Shown piece by piece: positions 10,201 through 18,598 of a stretch of DNA of 64,000 nt (the stretch's first letter is position 1; the number at the start of each line of letters is the position of its first letter). The notes beneath the pieces are model-generated. The model did no database searches. It saw nothing but the letters and a program-made list of their open reading frames with translations, and was not told where the DNA came from. The stretch spans positions 1-64,000 of the forward strand of contig NZ_JPGL01000025.1 in the NCBI RefSeq assembly GCF_000732615.1. Reading direction: 5' to 3'. Origin of the DNA: Burkholderia paludis (GTDB lineage: Bacteria > Pseudomonadota > Gammaproteobacteria > Burkholderiales > Burkholderiaceae). A program made the translations under genes and the position numbers.

Positions 10201-12075
10201 CTACAGCCCGAGCCGACGCTTCATGTCGGTTCGCTGCTGGTTCAATTCCGTCAATTCGGCCAATTCCTCGGGTGTGAGGGTGGATTGCCGCGCCAGCCTG
10301 TCAAGCCGGTCGCAGCAGGCGTCGTAACGCATCTTGAGCACCGCGGCCTGCAACTCCTCCCCCGCGATCCGTTCCTGTTCACGCTGCCGCTCGGGCACCG
10401 TCTCGTCTTCCGGATTCTGTAACAGCAAATCGCGGACGTTTTCATCATAGTCCAGAATTTCGCGGAAGATTTCCTCGTAAGTCGCCCCGTTCGAGGACGT
10501 CCGCAGGACATCGGACAGCAGCCGGAACTCCGCGCCTTCGCCCAGCGCGCGCGCATGATCGACGACCTCCGCGAACAGTTCGCCGATGCGCGGCAACGCG
10601 CGCAGGGTCGCAAGCTGCTCGTCGTCGAGCTGCGACGCGATGCGCGGATGCATCACCAGTGTGCGCAGCGCGCGCTTTTCGCTGTCCGTCACACGGCGCC
10701 GCTCGCTGCGCGGGGGCGCCTGGCGCGGCGGCGCCGCGATCCGCGTATCGACGTCGGACAGCCCCGCCACCTCTTCGAACGGGATATCGAGGCGGTCGGC
10801 GAACATGTGCATGATCTGCGCGCGCAACGCGTTCGCGGGCAGCGCCTGCAGCATCGGCTTCGCATCGAACAGCGCCTTGGCGCGCCCTTCCGGCTGATCG
10901 AGCGCCTTGCCGGCGATTGCTTCGTTCAGCAGAAATTGCGACAGCGGCATCGCGCGCTCGACCTGCTCGGAGAACGCATCCGCGCCGAACTCGCGTACAT
11001 AGCTGTCCGGATCGTGCTCGGCCGGCAGAAAAAGGAACCGGATCGTGCGGTTGTCTCCCGCATGCGGCAGGCATGCCTCGAGCGCACGCCGGGCCGCGCG
11101 CCGCCCGGCCGAATCGCCGTCGAAACTGAAAATGACCGTGTCGGTCTGGCGCAGCAGCTTCTGCACGTGAATCGGCGTGCACGCGGTGCCGAGCGTCGCG
11201 ACCGCGTTCGGGAACCCGAGCTGCGCGAGCGCGACGACGTCCATGTAGCCCTCGACGACCAGCACGTACTTGCGCTCGCGAATCGCGAGCCGCGCCTCGA
11301 ACAGGCCGTACAGTTCGCTGCCCTTGTTGAACAGCGGCGTCTCGGGCGAATTCAGGTACTTCGGCTCGCCGCTGCCGAGCACGCGGCCGCCGAAGCCGAT
11401 CACCTGCCCCTTCACGTTGCGGATCGGGAACATGATCCGCTCGCGGAACCGGTCGTAGCGGCGCGCGACGCCCTGCGCATCGGTTTTCTCGCTGACGATC
11501 ACGAGCCCCGACTCGACGAGCGACTCGTCGCGATAGTCGGGAAACGCAGCCTCGAGGTTCTGCCAGCCGTCGGGCGCATAGCCGAGCCCGAAGCGCGCGG
11601 CGATCTCGCCGGTCAGGCCCCGGTTCTTCAGATACTGGATCGCGACGGTCGCGCCGCGCAACTGCTTGCGGTAGTAGTCGCAGGCGGCGGTCATCGCATC
11701 GGACAACGCGGTCGCAACCGATTTCGACACCGGCGCCGGGTAGTCGCCGCCACCTCCGCCACCTCCGCCGCCACGCATCGACGGCTCGTGCGGCACGGTC
11801 AGCCCGACGGACTGCGCGAGCTCCTGCACGGCTTCCGGGAACGTGAGCCCCGCGTGTTCCATCAGGAAGCCGATCGCCGTGCCGTGCGCCCCGCAACCGA
11901 AGCAATGATAGAACTGCTTGGTGGGGCTGACGGTAAACGACGGGCTTTTCTCGTTATGAAACGGGCACAGCCCCATGAAGTTGGCGCCGCCCTTCTTGAG
12001 CTGCACGTAGCGGCCCACCACGTCGACGATATCGACGCGGTTCAGCAAATCCTGCAGGAACGAATGCGGAATCAC
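10201..12075 (-). CDS. dnaG: DNA primase DnaG
   Basis: 624-residue primase that lays RNA primers at the replication fork. The N-terminal zinc-binding domain shows CPFHNEKSPSF and FHCFGCGAHG-type ligands (about residues 38-65, CPFH...CFGCG). The TOPRIM catalytic core has VVEGYMDVVAL and FSFDGDSAGRRAARR. A C-terminal region for helicase (DnaB) contact follows. A run of nine Gly (11746-11772) links the zinc domain to the polymerase core. The start is GTG at 12075, chosen because the next residues (IPHSFLQDLLNRVDIVDVV) match the usual primase N-terminus. It lies between yqeY and rpoD in the macromolecular-synthesis operon. Confidence 0.98.
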   Translation of the reverse strand: MIPHSFLQDLLNRVDIVDVVGRYVQLKKGGANFMGLCPFHNEKSPSFTVSPTKQFYHCFGCGAHGTAIGFLMEHAGLTFPEAVQELAQSVGLTVPHEPSMRGGGGGGGGGDYPAPVSKSVATALSDAMTAACDYYRKQLRGATVAIQYLKNRGLTGEIAARFGLGYAPDGWQNLEAAFPDYRDESLVESGLVIVSEKTDAQGVARRYDRFRERIMFPIRNVKGQVIGFGGRVLGSGEPKYLNSPETPLFNKGSELYGLFEARLAIRERKYVLVVEGYMDVVALAQLGFPNAVATLGTACTPIHVQKLLRQTDTVIFSFDGDSAGRRAARRALEACLPHAGDNRTIRFLFLPAEHDPDSYVREFGADAFSEQVERAMPLSQFLLNEAIAGKALDQPEGRAKALFDAKPMLQALPANALRAQIMHMFADRLDIPFEEVAGLSDVDTRIAAPPRQAPPRSERRRVTDSEKRALRTLVMHPRIASQLDDEQLATLRALPRIGELFAEVVDHARALGEGAEFRLLSDVLRTSSNGATYEEIFREILDYDENVRDLLLQNPEDETVPERQREQERIAGEELQAAVLKMRYDACCDRLDRLARQSTLTPEELAELTELNQQRTDMKRRLGL

Positions 12076-12145
12076 CGTGGGATCGAGCGAAAAAAGACAA
12101 TACGACGCCCGGCGCGCGCATCGCTGGGCGCGCCGGGCACGGAGG

Positions 12146-12592
12146 TTACTTCGTGAGCGCGGCCTTGACCTGCGCGGAAACGGCCGTCATGTCGGCGCGG
12201 CCGGCGAGCTTGCCCTTCAGCACGCCCATCACCTTGCCCATGTCCTGCGGGCCTGCCGCGCCGGTCTGCGCGACCGCCGCCTGCACTTCGGCCGCCACTT
12301 CGGCATCCGACAGCTGCACGGGCATGTAGGCGCCCAGCACGGCCAGCTCGGCCTGCTCCTTCTCGACGAGATCGTCGCGGCCGGCGGCCTGGAACTGGCT
12401 GATCGAATCCTTGCGCTGCTTGATCATCTTGTCGATCACGGCCGTGATGCCCGCGTCGTCGAGAGTGATCCGATCATCGACCTCGCGCTGCTTGATCGCG
12501 GCCATCAGCAGGCGAATCGTTGCCAGGCGCTCGCTTTCCTTCGCGCGCATCGCGGCCTTCATGTCTTCGCTGATCTGCTCTTTCAAACTCAT
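12146..12592 (-). CDS. GatB/YqeY domain protein
   Basis: 148-residue YqeY-family protein, resembling the C-terminal tRNA-recognition domain of GatB. It begins MSLKEQISEDMKAAMRAKES and contains the family stretches ATIRLLMAAIKQREVDDR and GQKDMGKVMG-like PQDMGKVMGVLKGKL. Length matches the family. The role is not established; tRNA-linked amidation or charging is suggested by homology only. It sits between rpsU and dnaG on the same strand, the usual beta-proteobacterial arrangement. Confidence 0.95.
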   Translation of the reverse strand: MSLKEQISEDMKAAMRAKESERLATIRLLMAAIKQREVDDRITLDDAGITAVIDKMIKQRKDSISQFQAAGRDDLVEKEQAELAVLGAYMPVQLSDAEVAAEVQAAVAQTGAAGPQDMGKVMGVLKGKLAGRADMTAVSAQVKAALTK

Positions 12593-12644
12593 CTTTCACC
12601 CGGAATGGAAACGTGAATCCGACGCCCGCAAGCGGACGTCAACA

Positions 12645-12679
12645 CAAAAACCCGCTTGGGACAGTGTCTCAAGCGGGTT
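12645..12679 (-). terminator. Terminator or attenuator downstream of rpsU
   Basis: Minus-strand arms aacccgcttg and caagcgggtt are perfect and followed by a run of Ts (plus-strand acaaaaa). It lies between rpsU and yqeY. A leaky terminator after rpsU is known to limit dnaG expression in the E. coli operon, and this one may act the same way. Confidence 0.85.
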
Positions 12680-12802
12680 GCTCGAATCCGGCATCGGCGG
12701 CTCGCGCGACCGGCCGCGCAATGGCGCCGGTCGCCCGCGATCTCGCCGGATCGCGCGGGGCCGCCGGTGCGCCGCTCAGCGAACCGCGCGGCGCCCAATC
12801 GT

Positions 12803-13015
12803 TCAGTACAGCTTCTTCGGCAGCGTCTGGCTGCGGATACGCTTGTAATGACGCTTCACTGCAGCAGCCTTCTTGCGCTTGCGCTCCGCAGTCGGCTTCT
12901 CGTAGAACTCGCGCGCACGAAGCTCGGTCAGCAGACCGTTCTTCTCGATCGTGCGCTTGAAGCGACGCATTGCAACTTCGAACGGCTCGTTCTCTTTAAC
13001 GCGAATGATCGTCAT
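12803..13015 (-). CDS. rpsU: 30S ribosomal protein S21
   Basis: 70-residue, very basic protein beginning [20 protein letters not shown] and containing the typical [13 protein letters not shown] stretch. It is full length for the beta-proteobacterial S21. S21 helps the 30S subunit engage mRNA during initiation. It is the first gene of the macromolecular-synthesis operon. A -10-like TATACT lies upstream on the minus strand (13060 down to 13055), but no convincing -35 could be paired with it. Confidence 0.99.
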
Positions 13016-13140
13016 GATCCGACACGAATAAAGGTTTGCAGGGAAAGGCTACCGAGTATAGCAGAGCGATTGCCCAAAGGCACGGGGCCCGGCCCCGTCA
13101 AACCGGCGCCCGCCCCGCACATCAGGTCACGTCACTCACG

Positions 13141-14361
13141 TCACACGTCGCGCGAATACTCCGCCGCGGCCTGGCCGGCCGCCGTGCCGGACGCCCACGC
13201 CCACTGGAAGTTGTAGCCGCCGAGCCAGCCCGTCACGTCCACCGCCTCGCCGACGAAGAACAGCCCGGGCACGCGCGCGCTCATCATCGTCGCCGACGAA
13301 AGCTCCCGTGTATCGACCCCGCCTTTCGTCACCTCGGCCTTCTTGTAGCCCTCGGTGCCGTTCGGCGTCAGCGTCCAGCCGGACAACGCGTCGCCGACCT
13401 GGCGCAGCGTCTTGTCGGGCAGGTCCGCGAGCCGCGCGTCGGCGGCGACGCGATGGGTGTCGAGCCACGCATGCGCGAGGCGCGACGGCACCCAGTCCGC
13501 CAGCAGCGAGCCGATCTGGCGCTTCGACGTGCGTTTCGCTTCGAGCAGGTCGGCCACCGTGTCGCGCTGCGGCAGCAGGTCGACGCGGATCGGGTCGCCC
13601 GGCTGCCAGTAGCTCGAGATCTGCAGGATGCCGGGCCCGGACAGCCCGCGATGCGTCAGCAGCAGGTCCTCGACGAATTCGCCGCCGCGCTTCCTGTCGC
13701 CGGTCGACACGCGCACTTCGAGCGACACGCCCGACAGCGCCGCGAACGGCTCCCAGTCCTGCGGCGCGAACGTGAGCGGCACGAGCGCGGGCCGCGTATC
13801 GACGAGCTTGTGGCCGAACTGCTTCGCGAGCCGGTAGCCGAAGTCGGTCGCGCCGATCTTCGGGATCGACAGCCCGCCGGTCGCGACGATCAGCGCACGC
13901 GCGCCGATCTGCCCCGCCTGCTGCGTGTCGAGCGTGAAGCCGTCGGCCGGCGCGTGGCGCACCGCGTCGACGACGACGGGCCGGCGCCACGCGATGCCGC
14001 CCGCATCGCACTCGTGCTTCAGCACGTCGATGATCGCGTCGCTGCCGTGGTCGCAAAAGAGCTGGCCCTTGTGCTTTTCGTGCCAGGTCACGTGATGGCG
14101 CTTGAGCAGGCCGAGGAAGTCCCGCGGCGTATAGCGCGCCAGCGCGGAACGCGCGAAATGCGGATTCGCCGACAGATAGTTGTCGGGGCCGGCGTACAGG
14201 TTCGTGAAATTGCAGCGGCCGCCGCCCGAGATGCGGATCTTCTCGGCGAGCCGCGGCGCGTGGTCGATCAGCACGACGCGGCGACCGAGCTGCCCGGCAA
14301 CGGCGGCGCTCATCATCCCGGCGGCGCCCGCGCCGATCACGGCGATGTCATAGGTTTCCAT
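13141..14361 (-). CDS. NAD(P)/FAD-dependent oxidoreductase of the HI0933/YhiN family
   Basis: 406-residue flavoprotein. The N-terminal dinucleotide motif is IAVIGAGAAGMMSAA, and the family signature KIRISGGGRCNFTN follows at about residue 45. A second nucleotide-site element (ALIVATGGLSIPKIGATDFG) is at about residue 155. The C-terminal FVGEAVDVTGWLGGYNFQWAW motif is typical of this family. The physiological substrate is unknown across the family. It is monocistronic and transcribed away from the riboswitch-controlled transporter. Start ATG at 14361. Confidence 0.93.
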   Translation of the reverse strand: METYDIAVIGAGAAGMMSAAVAGQLGRRVVLIDHAPRLAEKIRISGGGRCNFTNLYAGPDNYLSANPHFARSALARYTPRDFLGLLKRHHVTWHEKHKGQLFCDHGSDAIIDVLKHECDAGGIAWRRPVVVDAVRHAPADGFTLDTQQAGQIGARALIVATGGLSIPKIGATDFGYRLAKQFGHKLVDTRPALVPLTFAPQDWEPFAALSGVSLEVRVSTGDRKRGGEFVEDLLLTHRGLSGPGILQISSYWQPGDPIRVDLLPQRDTVADLLEAKRTSKRQIGSLLADWVPSRLAHAWLDTHRVAADARLADLPDKTLRQVGDALSGWTLTPNGTEGYKKAEVTKGGVDTRELSSATMMSARVPGLFFVGEAVDVTGWLGGYNFQWAWASGTAAGQAAAEYSRDV

Positions 14362-14984
14362 GGCGCGGATTGTTCAGGAGCTTTGCAAGAGTCAGGGAAA
14401 TTTGCAGATTTATCAGCCACTTAGAGTCAGGCGGCGGATGAATGTCTTGAGGAACGGCGAATGATACATGCGATGGCGGAGAACGCAACGCCCGGATCGT
14501 CGCGCGGCGTCGATCCGCAGGCGGTGGCGTACGCGGAACGTGAGGCGGGCGGTCATGACGCAACGCCCGCCCCTCGGCTGGCCTCGCGAGCCGGGCGGGC
14601 ACTCCGGTCATGCATTTTTCGCGGCGGGCGCAGCGTTGCGAGAGACCCCGCCTCGCATGCCGAATCGGGATCATGTGCGCGCATCGGGTGCTCACCCGAT
14701 GCGCGCACAATCGCGCAACCTCGAAACGTGCGAACGCAATCCAGTCATCAGGACTACGATCGATCCGATCAGGCTGCCAACCTTGCGGAAACGAACGACG
14801 CGCATGACACAGAGAAACGATGACTCGGAAATGACGCTGCGCAATCACGTCACGCCGAATATCCAGTCGAGCGTCCCGAATGACACAGTAAGCCAATGCG
14901 AAATAAAAGAATGTGATTTGAAAGAAATGGAATTGGCCGCCGCGACAAACGGAATCGACTTTTCCTTTACTGCAAGGTATAAGC
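14362..14984. other. Intergenic region between the HI0933-type gene and the cobalamin riboswitch
   Basis: About 620 bases with no convincing gene. Open frames on both strands here have no family resemblance and use atypical residues. The region contains a perfect 16-bp inverted repeat (listed separately) and a weaker GC-rich hairpin near 14565-14615. The last 150 bases are AT-richer and should hold the promoter of the riboswitch transcript. Confidence 0.5.
14674..14709. repeat. Perfect 16-bp inverted repeat with 4-base loop
   Basis: Arms tgtgcgcgcatcgggt (14674-14689) and acccgatgcgcgcaca (14694-14709) are exactly complementary with loop gctc. No T-run follows on either strand, so it is not a classical terminator. 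A cruciform, a protein-binding site or a remnant of a repeat family are alternatives. Confidence 0.75.
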
Positions 14985-15110
14985 GGAGCTGGTTTTATTC
15001 GATGCGGGCACAACGGGAAACCGGTGAGAATCCGGTACGGTCGCGCCACTGTGTCGGGACGGCGCATGCCATTGCATGCCGATCCCGAAGCCAGACCTCG
15101 TTATGCCGCC
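14985..15110 (+). promoter_or_regulatory. Cobalamin riboswitch
   Basis: The core of the B12 riboswitch is readable: gggaaaccggtgagaatccg, then cgcgccactgt, and further on cgaagccagacct, in the expected order and spacing. It lies 45 bases upstream of the start codon of a Ni/Co transporter. High cobalamin should shut that gene off. The 5' boundary is approximate; the outer P1 stem and expression platform were not modelled. Confidence 0.9.
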
Positions 15111-15154
15111 TGCCCCGTCACCGTTCGGAACGCGTGCCTTCCGGGAGATTCACG

Positions 15155-16216
15155 ATGCTTGACCGATTCACTCAGATTTTCAACGACTCGAACACGAGTG
15201 TGCGACGAAAGTTGCTGGGCATCTATGGCGTCCTGATCGCCATCAACGTGCTGGCGTGGGTGTGGGCGCTGGTGGCTTTCCACAACTATCCGGTACTGCT
15301 CGGCACCGCCATGCTCGCCTACGGCTTCGGGCTGCGTCACGCAGTCGACGCCGACCACATCGCCGCAATCGACAACGTCACGCGCAAGCTGATGCAGGAA
15401 AAGAAACGCCCGGTCGCGGTCGGCTTCTTCTTCTCGCTCGGCCATTCGACCGTCGTCGTGCTCGCGTCGATCGCCGTTGCGGTCGCGACCACGGCGATCC
15501 AGAGCCGCTTCGACAATTTCAAGGCAATCGGCGGCATCATCGGCACGGCGGTCTCGGCGTTTTTCCTGTTCGCGCTCGCGCTGATGAACTTCATGATCCT
15601 GCGCGGCATCTACCGCGCATGGCGCCACGTCCGCAGCGGCGGAGCCTACGTCGACGACGATTTCGACATGCTGCTCGCCGATCGCGGCTTCCTCGCGCGC
15701 CTCTTCCGGCCGCTGTTCCGGCTCGTGACGCGCAGCTGGCACATGTATCCGATCGGCTTCCTGTTCGGCCTCGGTTTCGACACGGCGACCGAGATCAGCC
15801 TGCTCGGCATCGCCGCGACCCAGGCCGCGAAGGGCTTGTCGCCGTGGGCCATCATGGTCTTTCCCGTGCTGTTCAGCGCCGGCATGTCGCTCGTCGACAC
15901 GCTCGACGGCCACTTGATGCTCGGCGCCTACGGCTGGGCCTACCAGAAGCCGCTGCGCAAGATCTACTACAACATGACGATCACGCTCGTGTCGATCGTG
16001 GTCGCGCTCGTCATCGGCGGCATCGAGGCGCTGGGCCTGCTCGCCGATCAGCTGAACCTGAAGGGTTCGCCATGGGATGCGATCGGAACGCTCAACGACA
16101 ACTTCGGCATGCTCGGCTACATCATCATCGGCATCTTCGCGGCCAGCTGGATCGTGTCGATCGTCATCTACCGGGTGAAGCGCTTCGATGAAGTGCCGTT
16201 GAACACGCCCACCTGA
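15155..16216 (+). CDS. Nickel/cobalt transporter, NiCoT family (HoxN/NixA-like)
   Basis: 353-residue inner-membrane permease with about eight helices. The NiCoT signature is clear: YGFGLRHAVDADHIAAIDNV in TM2 (the H-x4-D-H metal motif), FSLGHSTVV in TM3, and GLGFDTATEISLL later. The ATG at 15155 is preferred over upstream in-frame starts because it follows ccgggagattcacg and because those longer starts would run through the riboswitch. The cobalamin riboswitch directly upstream argues that the physiological cargo is cobalt for B12, although nickel cannot be excluded. No cobalamin biosynthesis genes lie nearby. Confidence 0.95.
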   Translation: MLDRFTQIFNDSNTSVRRKLLGIYGVLIAINVLAWVWALVAFHNYPVLLGTAMLAYGFGLRHAVDADHIAAIDNVTRKLMQEKKRPVAVGFFFSLGHSTVVVLASIAVAVATTAIQSRFDNFKAIGGIIGTAVSAFFLFALALMNFMILRGIYRAWRHVRSGGAYVDDDFDMLLADRGFLARLFRPLFRLVTRSWHMYPIGFLFGLGFDTATEISLLGIAATQAAKGLSPWAIMVFPVLFSAGMSLVDTLDGHLMLGAYGWAYQKPLRKIYYNMTITLVSIVVALVIGGIEALGLLADQLNLKGSPWDAIGTLNDNFGMLGYIIIGIFAASWIVSIVIYRVKRFDEVPLNTPT

Positions 16217-16490
16217 CCGATCGACGGAACCGACGGGCGGCTTCCTCCGTCCGGTCCGCCAGCGACACATGCCTGCCAGGCGCGATGCGTCGCCACCCAT
16301 CGGGCGCGCCTCGACCGGGCATCGACGGCCGGCGGCGGCCCCCGCTCCCCGCCTGGGCGCACCGCCCGCACCCGCGCCCGGCGGCTTCCGCCCGGGCCGC
16401 CGCCAGCGGCGGGCGGCCCTCGCCTGCTATACTTTCCTGTTACGTTGACCTTCCCGCGGCGCGTCCGACCCGGCGCGCCCGCCCGCACCC

Positions 16491-17531
16491 ATGCTCGTTC
16501 TCGGCATAGAAAGCTCCTGCGACGAAACCGGCCTCGCGCTCTACGACACGCAGCGCGGCCTGCTCGCGCACGCGCTCCATTCGCAGATCGCGATGCACCG
16601 CGACTACGGCGGCGTCGTGCCCGAACTCGCGTCGCGCGACCACATCCGCCGCGCGCTGCCGCTGCTCGAGGAGGTGATGGCGCAAAGCGGCACGCGCCGC
16701 GACGACATCGACGCGATCGCGTTCACGCAGGGCCCCGGCCTCGCCGGCGCGCTGCTGGTCGGCGCGAGCATCGCGAATGCACTCGCGCTCGCCTGGAACA
16801 AGCCGACCGTCGGCATCCATCACCTCGAAGGCCACCTGTTGTCGCCGCTGCTCGTCGACGCGCCGCCGCCGTTCCCGTTCGTCGCGCTGCTGGTGTCCGG
16901 CGGCCACACGCAGCTGATGCGCGTGACCGACGTCGGCGTGTACGAAACGCTCGGCGAAACGCTCGACGATGCGGCCGGCGAGGCGTTCGACAAGACGGCC
17001 AAGCTGATCGGGCTCGGCTACCCGGGCGGCCCTGAAGTGTCGAAGCTCGCCGAAACGGGCACGCCGGGCGCGGTCGTGCTGCCGCGTCCGATGCTGCATT
17101 CGGGCGATCTCGACTTCAGTTTCAGCGGCCTGAAGACGGCCGTGCTCACGCAGATGAAGAAGTTCGAGGCGGCCGGGCTCGAAGGCGAAGCGCTCGACCG
17201 CGCAAAGGCCGACCTCGCACGCGGCTTCGTCGACGCGGCCGTCGACGTGCTGGTCGCGAAGTCGCTCGCCGCGCTGAAGAAAACGAAGCTCAAGCGCCTC
17301 GTGGTCGCGGGCGGCGTCGGCGCGAACCGCCAGTTGCGCACCGCGCTGTCGGCCGCCGCCGCGAAGCGCGGCTTCGACGTGCACTACCCCGATCTTGCAC
17401 TCTGCACCGACAACGGCGCGATGATCGCGCTTGCGGGCGCCTTGCGGCTCGGCCGCTGGCCCGAGCAGGCGAATGCCGACTACGCGTTCACGGTGAAGCC
17501 GCGCTGGGATCTCGCGTCGCTCGCGCGCTGA
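16491..17531 (+). CDS. tsaD: tRNA N6-adenosine threonylcarbamoyltransferase TsaD
   Basis: 346-residue ASKHA-fold enzyme that, with TsaB/TsaE, transfers threonylcarbamoyl to A37 of ANN-decoding tRNAs. It starts [19 protein letters not shown]. The metal-binding HxxxH is in [14 protein letters not shown], followed by [14 protein letters not shown]. The C-terminal [13 protein letters not shown] and CTDNGAMIA motifs are present. Length is normal. It is alone on the plus strand and ends at a bidirectional terminator facing folE2. Confidence 0.98.
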   Translation: MLVLGIESSCDETGLALYDTQRGLLAHALHSQIAMHRDYGGVVPELASRDHIRRALPLLEEVMAQSGTRRDDIDAIAFTQGPGLAGALLVGASIANALALAWNKPTVGIHHLEGHLLSPLLVDAPPPFPFVALLVSGGHTQLMRVTDVGVYETLGETLDDAAGEAFDKTAKLIGLGYPGGPEVSKLAETGTPGAVVLPRPMLHSGDLDFSFSGLKTAVLTQMKKFEAAGLEGEALDRAKADLARGFVDAAVDVLVAKSLAALKKTKLKRLVVAGGVGANRQLRTALSAAAAKRGFDVHYPDLALCTDNGAMIALAGALRLGRWPEQANADYAFTVKPRWDLASLAR

Positions 17532-17576
17532 CCCGCGGCGCGCGCCCGCCCGCGCACGTAGCGGTCGGGCAAAAAC

Positions 17577-17608
17577 AAAATGGCCGCTCGAAAACGAGCG
17601 GCCATTTT
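17577..17608. terminator. Bidirectional terminator between convergent tsaD and folE2
   Basis: Perfect arms aaaatggccgctcg and cgagcggccatttt with loop aaaa. An A-run lies before it and a T-run after it, so it can stop transcription from both sides. Confidence 0.92.
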
Positions 17609-17635
17609 TCATCGGCGCGACAAAACGCCGCGGCG

Positions 17636-18445
17636 TTATGCCGCCTGCCGCTTGTCGCGTTCGATCAGCGCATACGCGCTGTGATTGTGGATCGACTCGA
17701 AGTTCTCGGCCTCGAGCACGTACGCGGCCACGCGCTCGTCCGCATCGAGACGCTGCGCGACGTCGCGCACGAGATCCTCGACGAACTTCGGGTTCTCGTA
17801 CGCGCGCTCGGTGACGAACTTCTCGTCCGGACGCTTCAGCAGGCCCCACAGCTCGCACGACGCCTCTTCTTCCGCGATGCGGATCAGCGCCTCGACCGGC
17901 AGGTCGGCCGCCAGCTCCGCGTCGATCGTCACGTGCGAACGCTGGTTGTGCGCGCCGTATTGCGAGATCTTCTTCGAGCACGGGCACAGGCTCGTCACGG
18001 GCACGAGCACCTTCAGGAACAGGCGCGTCTCGCCGTTGCGGCTTTCGCCCGCGAGCGTCACTTCATAATCGAGCAGGCTCTGCACACCGGACACCGGCGC
18101 CGTCTTGTTCACGAAATACGGGAACGTGACCTCGATGCGGCCCGCCTCGGCCTCGAGCTTCTCGAGCATCGACGCCAGCATTGCGCGGAAGCGCTCGACC
18201 GTCAGCGGCGCGCGGTTTTCCTCGAGCAGCGCGACGAAGCGCGACATGTGCGTGCCCTTCTGGTCGGCCGGCAGGCGGACGTCGAGGTTCCAGACGCCGA
18301 CGGTCGGCTGCACGTCGCCGCTTTCGGTACACACCGTCAACGGATGCCGGACCGCCTTCACGCCTACGCGCTGAATCGGAATCTGACGGGTATCCACCGT
18401 GCTCTGCACGTCGGGCATCACGAAGGCGGGATTCATCTGGTTCAT
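17636..18445 (-). CDS. folE2: GTP cyclohydrolase FolE2 (type IB)
   Basis: Converts GTP to 7,8-dihydroneopterin triphosphate, the first step to folate and queuosine, using a metal that need not be zinc. The 269-residue product starting [15 protein letters not shown] matches the family length. The metal-site Cys lies in [20 protein letters not shown]. The conserved SHVTIDAE and [11 protein letters not shown] stretches are present. An upstream in-frame start at 18547 would add 34 unrelated residues, so 18445 is preferred. It lies behind dxs on the same strand, with a hairpin in the gap. Confidence 0.96.
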   Translation of the reverse strand: MNQMNPAFVMPDVQSTVDTRQIPIQRVGVKAVRHPLTVCTESGDVQPTVGVWNLDVRLPADQKGTHMSRFVALLEENRAPLTVERFRAMLASMLEKLEAEAGRIEVTFPYFVNKTAPVSGVQSLLDYEVTLAGESRNGETRLFLKVLVPVTSLCPCSKKISQYGAHNQRSHVTIDAELAADLPVEALIRIAEEEASCELWGLLKRPDEKFVTERAYENPKFVEDLVRDVAQRLDADERVAAYVLEAENFESIHNHSAYALIERDKRQAA

Positions 18446-18512
18446 CTTGTTCAATCCTTGTAAGCCGCGCGTCCGACGACGCGCACACCGCATATGCGGC
18501 AGCCGGAAAAGC

Positions 18513-18536
18513 AACATGGGCCCGCAGGCCCATGTT
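18513..18536. repeat. Hairpin in the dxs-folE2 gap
   Basis: Perfect 10-bp arms aacatgggcc and ggcccatgtt around cgca. On the minus strand it is followed only after a few bases by ctttt, so it may be a weak terminator of dxs or a leader element of folE2. A small palindrome, ccgcatatgcgg, lies just beside it at 18489-18500. Confidence 0.6.
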
Positions 18537-18598
18537 TTCCGCATCAATGAAGACCGGTTACGCCAGTCGCACCGGCGCCGCCCGCAGGCGGCGACGGC

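Noticed and set aside
14348..15067. Minus-strand 239-codon frame across the riboswitch
   Set aside because: It runs antisense through a convincing cobalamin riboswitch, with no domain and no coding bias.
14468..15154. Upstream in-frame extension of the NiCoT gene
   Set aside because: It would translate the riboswitch. The family N-terminus begins at 15155.
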